A stretch of DNA of 64,000 nt from Litoreibacter arenae DSM 19593 (lineage in GTDB: Bacteria > Pseudomonadota > Alphaproteobacteria > Rhodobacterales > Rhodobacteraceae), in the NCBI RefSeq assembly GCF_000442275.2, contig NZ_KE557306.1:1257478-1321477 (forward strand), read 5' to 3'. The notes beneath the pieces are model-generated. The model made no database searches and had not been told where the DNA came from. It saw only the letters and a program-made list of their open reading frames with translations. Below, piece by piece: positions 61,293-64,000 of this stretch; position 1 is the stretch's first letter, and every line of letters starts with the position of its first letter. The position numbers were made by a program, and so were the translations under genes.

Positions 61293-62579
61293 ATGGGCGG
61301 CGTCAGTGTCATCGACCGGTTTCTAGAGGTCTTCGCCTCCTATATCGATTCCGGTTTCGGCCTTCTGGGTGGCGACGTCGCCTTCCTCGCCACCACGCTG
61401 ATCGTCATCGACATCACGTTGGCTGCCCTCTTCTGGGCATGGGGTACGGATGACGACATCATTGCACGGCTGGTGAAAAAGACCCTCTTCGTCGGGGTCT
61501 TCGCCTATATCATCGGCAACTGGAACACGCTGGCCCGGATCGTCTTCGACAGTTTCGCGGGCCTTGGCCTGGTCGCCACCGGCGGCACGATCTCCGCCGG
61601 GGAGCTCCTCCAGCCGGGGCGCATCGCGCAGGTCGGGCTCGAGGCGGGCCAGCCGATCCTCGCCTCCATCGCCGACCTCTCCGGGTTCGTCGCCGTCTTC
61701 GAGAACTTCATTCAGATCGGGATCCTGTTCTTCGCATGGTTGGTGGTTCTGCTCTCGTTCTTCATCCTCGCCATCCAGCTTTTCGTCACCCTAATCGAAT
61801 TCAAGCTGGCCACGCTGGCGGGCTTCATCCTCGTGCCCTTCGGCCTCTTCAACAAGACCGCCTTCATGGCCGAACGTGTGCTGGGCCTCGTCATTTCTTC
61901 GGGCGTCAAGGTTCTGGTGCTGGCCGTGATCGTCGGTATCGGGTCGACCATCTTCAGCGAGTTCACCGCCGGATTCGCGGGTGAACCCACGATCAACGAC
62001 GCCATGTCGGTGGTCCTTGGCGCACTGGCGCTCCTCGCCCTCGGTATCTTCGGCCCCGGCATCGCCAATGGCATCGTTTCGGGCGGGCCGCAGCTCGGTG
62101 CAGGCGCCGCAGTCGGCACCGGTATCGCCGTGGGCGGAGCCGCGGTCGCCGGTATGGCCGGGACCCGGATGGCCCTTGGCACTGGCGGTGCCGCCCTGCG
62201 TGGTGCCAGTGCGGTCGGCAGCGGAACCGCCACTGCATACCAGCTTGGCGCCGCCTCGCGCAGCACGGCGATGGGCAAGTCTGTCGGCGGTGTGGCCGCT
62301 ATCGGCAAGACCGGTGCCGTCGCCGCGTTCAGCCCGCTCCGACGCGCAATCTCGGAAGGCGCGCAGTCCGGTGCCCGCGCAGCCTATGCCGCTACCGGCG
62401 GCCGCATGGCGGGTGGCGCCCTGCCCTCCCCGGCCAATGACGGTCCGCCCGACTGGGCGCGCCGGATGAAGCGCCAGCAATCCCTTCAACACGGCCTTTC
62501 CACTGCCGCTCATGTCGTCCGCTCTGGCGATCATGGCGGGGGCGGCACGGTCGTCAGCCTCTCCGAAAGGTCCTCCTGA
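61293..62579 (+). CDS. trbL: Mating-pair formation membrane protein TrbL
   Basis: A 428-residue VirB6-like inner-membrane channel protein. Five to six spans lie in the first 260 residues (for example LATTLIVIDITLAALFWAW and FILAIQLFVTLIEFKLATLAGFILVPFGLF). A glycine- and alanine-rich low-complexity region follows, with a cytosolic tail. It overlaps the trbF start by one base. Confidence 0.92.
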   Translation: MGGVSVIDRFLEVFASYIDSGFGLLGGDVAFLATTLIVIDITLAALFWAWGTDDDIIARLVKKTLFVGVFAYIIGNWNTLARIVFDSFAGLGLVATGGTISAGELLQPGRIAQVGLEAGQPILASIADLSGFVAVFENFIQIGILFFAWLVVLLSFFILAIQLFVTLIEFKLATLAGFILVPFGLFNKTAFMAERVLGLVISSGVKVLVLAVIVGIGSTIFSEFTAGFAGEPTINDAMSVVLGALALLALGIFGPGIANGIVSGGPQLGAGAAVGTGIAVGGAAVAGMAGTRMALGTGGAALRGASAVGSGTATAYQLGAASRSTAMGKSVGGVAAIGKTGAVAAFSPLRRAISEGAQSGARAAYAATGGRMAGGALPSPANDGPPDWARRMKRQQSLQHGLSTAAHVVRSGDHGGGGTVVSLSERSS

Positions 62580-63262
62580 TGTTCCGACGCCCCAGTGTCC
62601 GCTACGGTACCACGCCCGAGCCCGTCACCCCCTACCAGAAGGCCGCTCAGGTCTGGGACGAGCGCATCGGCTCCGCTCGTGTGCAGGCCCGCAACTGGCG
62701 CCTTATGGCGATGGGCTGCCTTGCCCTGTCCGCCGGGCTCAGCGCGGCGCTCACCTGGCAATCGACGCGCAGCAGCGTCGTCCCCTACGTGGTCGAGGTC
62801 GACAATCTCGGTGCGGCGCAGGCCGTTGCCCCGGCGCTGGCCGAGTATCGCCCGACCGATCCGCAGATCGCCTGGCATCTTGCCCGCTTCGTCGAGCATG
62901 TCCGGCAGGTCCCGGCCGACCCGATCGTTCTGCGCCAGAACTGGCTGCGCGCCTACGATTTCGCCACGGATCGCGGCGCTGTCGCGCTAAACGACCATGC
63001 CCGGGTGAACGATCCCTTCGCGCAGGTCGGCGACACACAGGTCTCCGTAGAAGTCTCAAGCGTCATCCGCGCCTCGGACACGAGCTTCCGCATCGCCTGG
63101 ATCGAGCGGCGCTACGAAAACGGTCAGCTCGCCACAACCGAACGCTGGACCGCCATCCTGACCGTCGTGATCCAGCCGCCGCGCGATGCGGAGCGCCTGC
63201 GGGCCAACCCGCTTGGCGTCTATGTCCATGCCATCAACTGGTCGAGGGAGAACGCCCAATGA
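62579..63262 (+). CDS. trbF: Mating-pair formation protein TrbF (VirB8-like)
   Basis: A 227-residue bitopic inner-membrane protein. A cytosolic start (VTPYQKAAQVWDERIGSARVQARNWRL) is followed by one span (MAMGCLALSAGLSAALTW) and a periplasmic NTF2-like domain (WIERRYENGQLATTERWTAILTV). It is a structural part of the type IV mating channel. The stop overlaps trbG by four bases. Confidence 0.93.
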   Translation: MFRRPSVRYGTTPEPVTPYQKAAQVWDERIGSARVQARNWRLMAMGCLALSAGLSAALTWQSTRSSVVPYVVEVDNLGAAQAVAPALAEYRPTDPQIAWHLARFVEHVRQVPADPIVLRQNWLRAYDFATDRGAVALNDHARVNDPFAQVGDTQVSVEVSSVIRASDTSFRIAWIERRYENGQLATTERWTAILTVVIQPPRDAERLRANPLGVYVHAINWSRENAQ

Positions 63263-64000
63263 GACGACTTCGCCCCATCCCCGTTCTTCTCCTCGCGGCC
63301 ACGGCGCTGACCGCCTGCACGGGGCAACGCCCGCCCGAAATCGCCTATGACGACCACGTTCCGGCCCTCGCTCCGCCGCCGGCGCCACCCCCGGCCGAGG
63401 GGCCGCCCCGCCCCGTCCACACGCCGCCAGCGTGGGCGCCCTCCCGAGGCGGCGATCCGGAAGCGGATACGCCCGAGGCGCGCATCATCGCTGCCAATGC
63501 CGCCGCCCGGGTCGAACCCCGCCAGCAGGGCTATTTCAACGCCATACAGGTTTTTCCGTGGAGCGAGGGCGCGCTCTACCAGGTCTATGCAGCACCCGGG
63601 CAGATCACGAATATCGCGCTCGAACCCGGCGAACGCCTGACCGGCCCCGGCCCGATCGCGGCCGGCGACACCACGCGCTGGATCATCGGCGACACCACCA
63701 GCGGTGCGGGCCGCACCGAGCGCGTCCATATCCTCGTCAAACCCACCCGCCCCGACATCTCCACCAATCTCGTCGTCAACACCGACCGGCGCACTTATCA
63801 CATCGAGTTGCACGCCGACGAGGAGACCTGGATGCCCAGCGTTGCATGGGCCTATCCAGAGGTGCGATCCACGCCCCGCACCCCGACAATCCGCCGTCCC
63901 GCGATCCCACCCGAGGCCGAGCGGCAATACCGTTACGGCTTGCAGGGCGACGCCCCACCCTGGCGGCCGGTCTCGGTCTTCGACGACGGGCGCCGTGTCT
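63259..64000 (+). CDS. trbG: Mating-pair formation lipoprotein TrbG (VirB9-like), cut by window end
   Basis: The first 247 codons of a TrbG/VirB9 homologue. The signal peptide with lipobox is VLLLAATALTAC. A proline-rich linker and the VirB9 beta domain follow (FNAIQVFPWSEGALYQVYAAPGQITNIALEPGERL, TRWIIGDTTSGAG). It continues past the right edge. trbI would be expected next. Confidence 0.92.
   Translation, partial: MRRLRPIPVLLLAATALTACTGQRPPEIAYDDHVPALAPPPAPPPAEGPPRPVHTPPAWAPSRGGDPEADTPEARIIAANAAARVEPRQQGYFNAIQVFPWSEGALYQVYAAPGQITNIALEPGERLTGPGPIAAGDTTRWIIGDTTSGAGRTERVHILVKPTRPDISTNLVVNTDRRTYHIELHADEETWMPSVAWAYPEVRSTPRTPTIRRPAIPPEAERQYRYGLQGDAPPWRPVSVFDDGRRV

Larger units (their letters stand above)
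20068..64000 (+). mobile_element. Integrative and conjugative element (left end to beyond the window)
   Basis: From the dusA junction onward the DNA carries an integrase, ParB-like and DUF932/DUF2493/DUF736 maintenance genes, an FseA/QseM/RdfS-type excision module, and a relaxase. TraG and a trb-type mating-pair system follow, all ordered on the plus strand. Lower-GC cargo on the minus strand and a restriction-modification operon are inserted into this backbone. The right end (trbI and attR expected) is outside. Confidence 0.85.

Overview
The window is GC-rich DNA from an alphaproteobacterium, most likely a Rhodobacteraceae (Roseobacter-group) genome. Chromosomal housekeeping and metabolic genes (1-20 kb) are followed by a large integrative and conjugative element (ICE) that runs from about 20.07 kb past the right edge. 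The assignment rests on the osmoregulated periplasmic glucan genes, the heterotetrameric sarcosine oxidase operon, codon use, and an alphaproteobacterial ICE backbone of the mesorhizobial symbiosis-island type.

Chromosomal part. On the minus strand opgC-opgG-opgH (the last cut by the left edge) make periplasmic glucans. They follow a TPR protein gene. Next come a class III CoA-transferase beside a ThDP-dependent enzyme, a DUF302 protein, a host-attachment-like protein with a small partner, and sodB. The sarcosine oxidase operon reads soxB - two tiny single-span membrane proteins - soxD - soxA - soxG. On the plus strand lie ruvX, a DUF1289 gene and a THUMP-type RNA methyltransferase. A 2OG dioxygenase-like gene and dusA return to the minus strand.

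ICE. A tyrosine recombinase gene lies head-to-head with dusA. The conserved 5' end of dusA is followed upstream by AT-rich foreign sequence, so dusA 5' is the likely attachment site. Element maintenance genes follow: DUF932, a RES/Xre toxin-antitoxin pair, a large ParB-like protein, a Toprim protein, DUF2493, a membrane protein and DUF736. A lower-GC cargo block (30.2-38.3 kb, minus strand) carries a 1283-residue SIR2/DUF4020-type protein (probable phage defence) and an orphan type VI secretion adaptor-effector-immunity cassette. It is bounded by an IS1182-like element with a CGCC target duplication and a ParD/ParE pair whose toxin has an amber stop.

Excision and transfer. A divergent XRE regulator/DUF2285 pair precedes a split gene joined in frame by +1 slippage on UUU-C. 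A small winged-helix excisionase follows. This matches the QseC-QseM-FseA-RdfS circuit of ICEMlSymR7A, with programmed frameshifting. Mating genes follow: DUF2840, TraF peptidase, lytic transglycosylase, relaxase, TraG, a ribbon-helix-helix protein and trbBCDEJ-K-LFG (trbG cut by the right edge). The backbone is split between the ribbon-helix-helix gene and trbB by a 7.5 kb insert carrying a type I restriction-modification operon translationally coupled to an MBL-fold hydrolase.

No rRNA, tRNA or CRISPR array was seen. No LuxR/LuxI-type quorum-sensing genes are visible inside the window.
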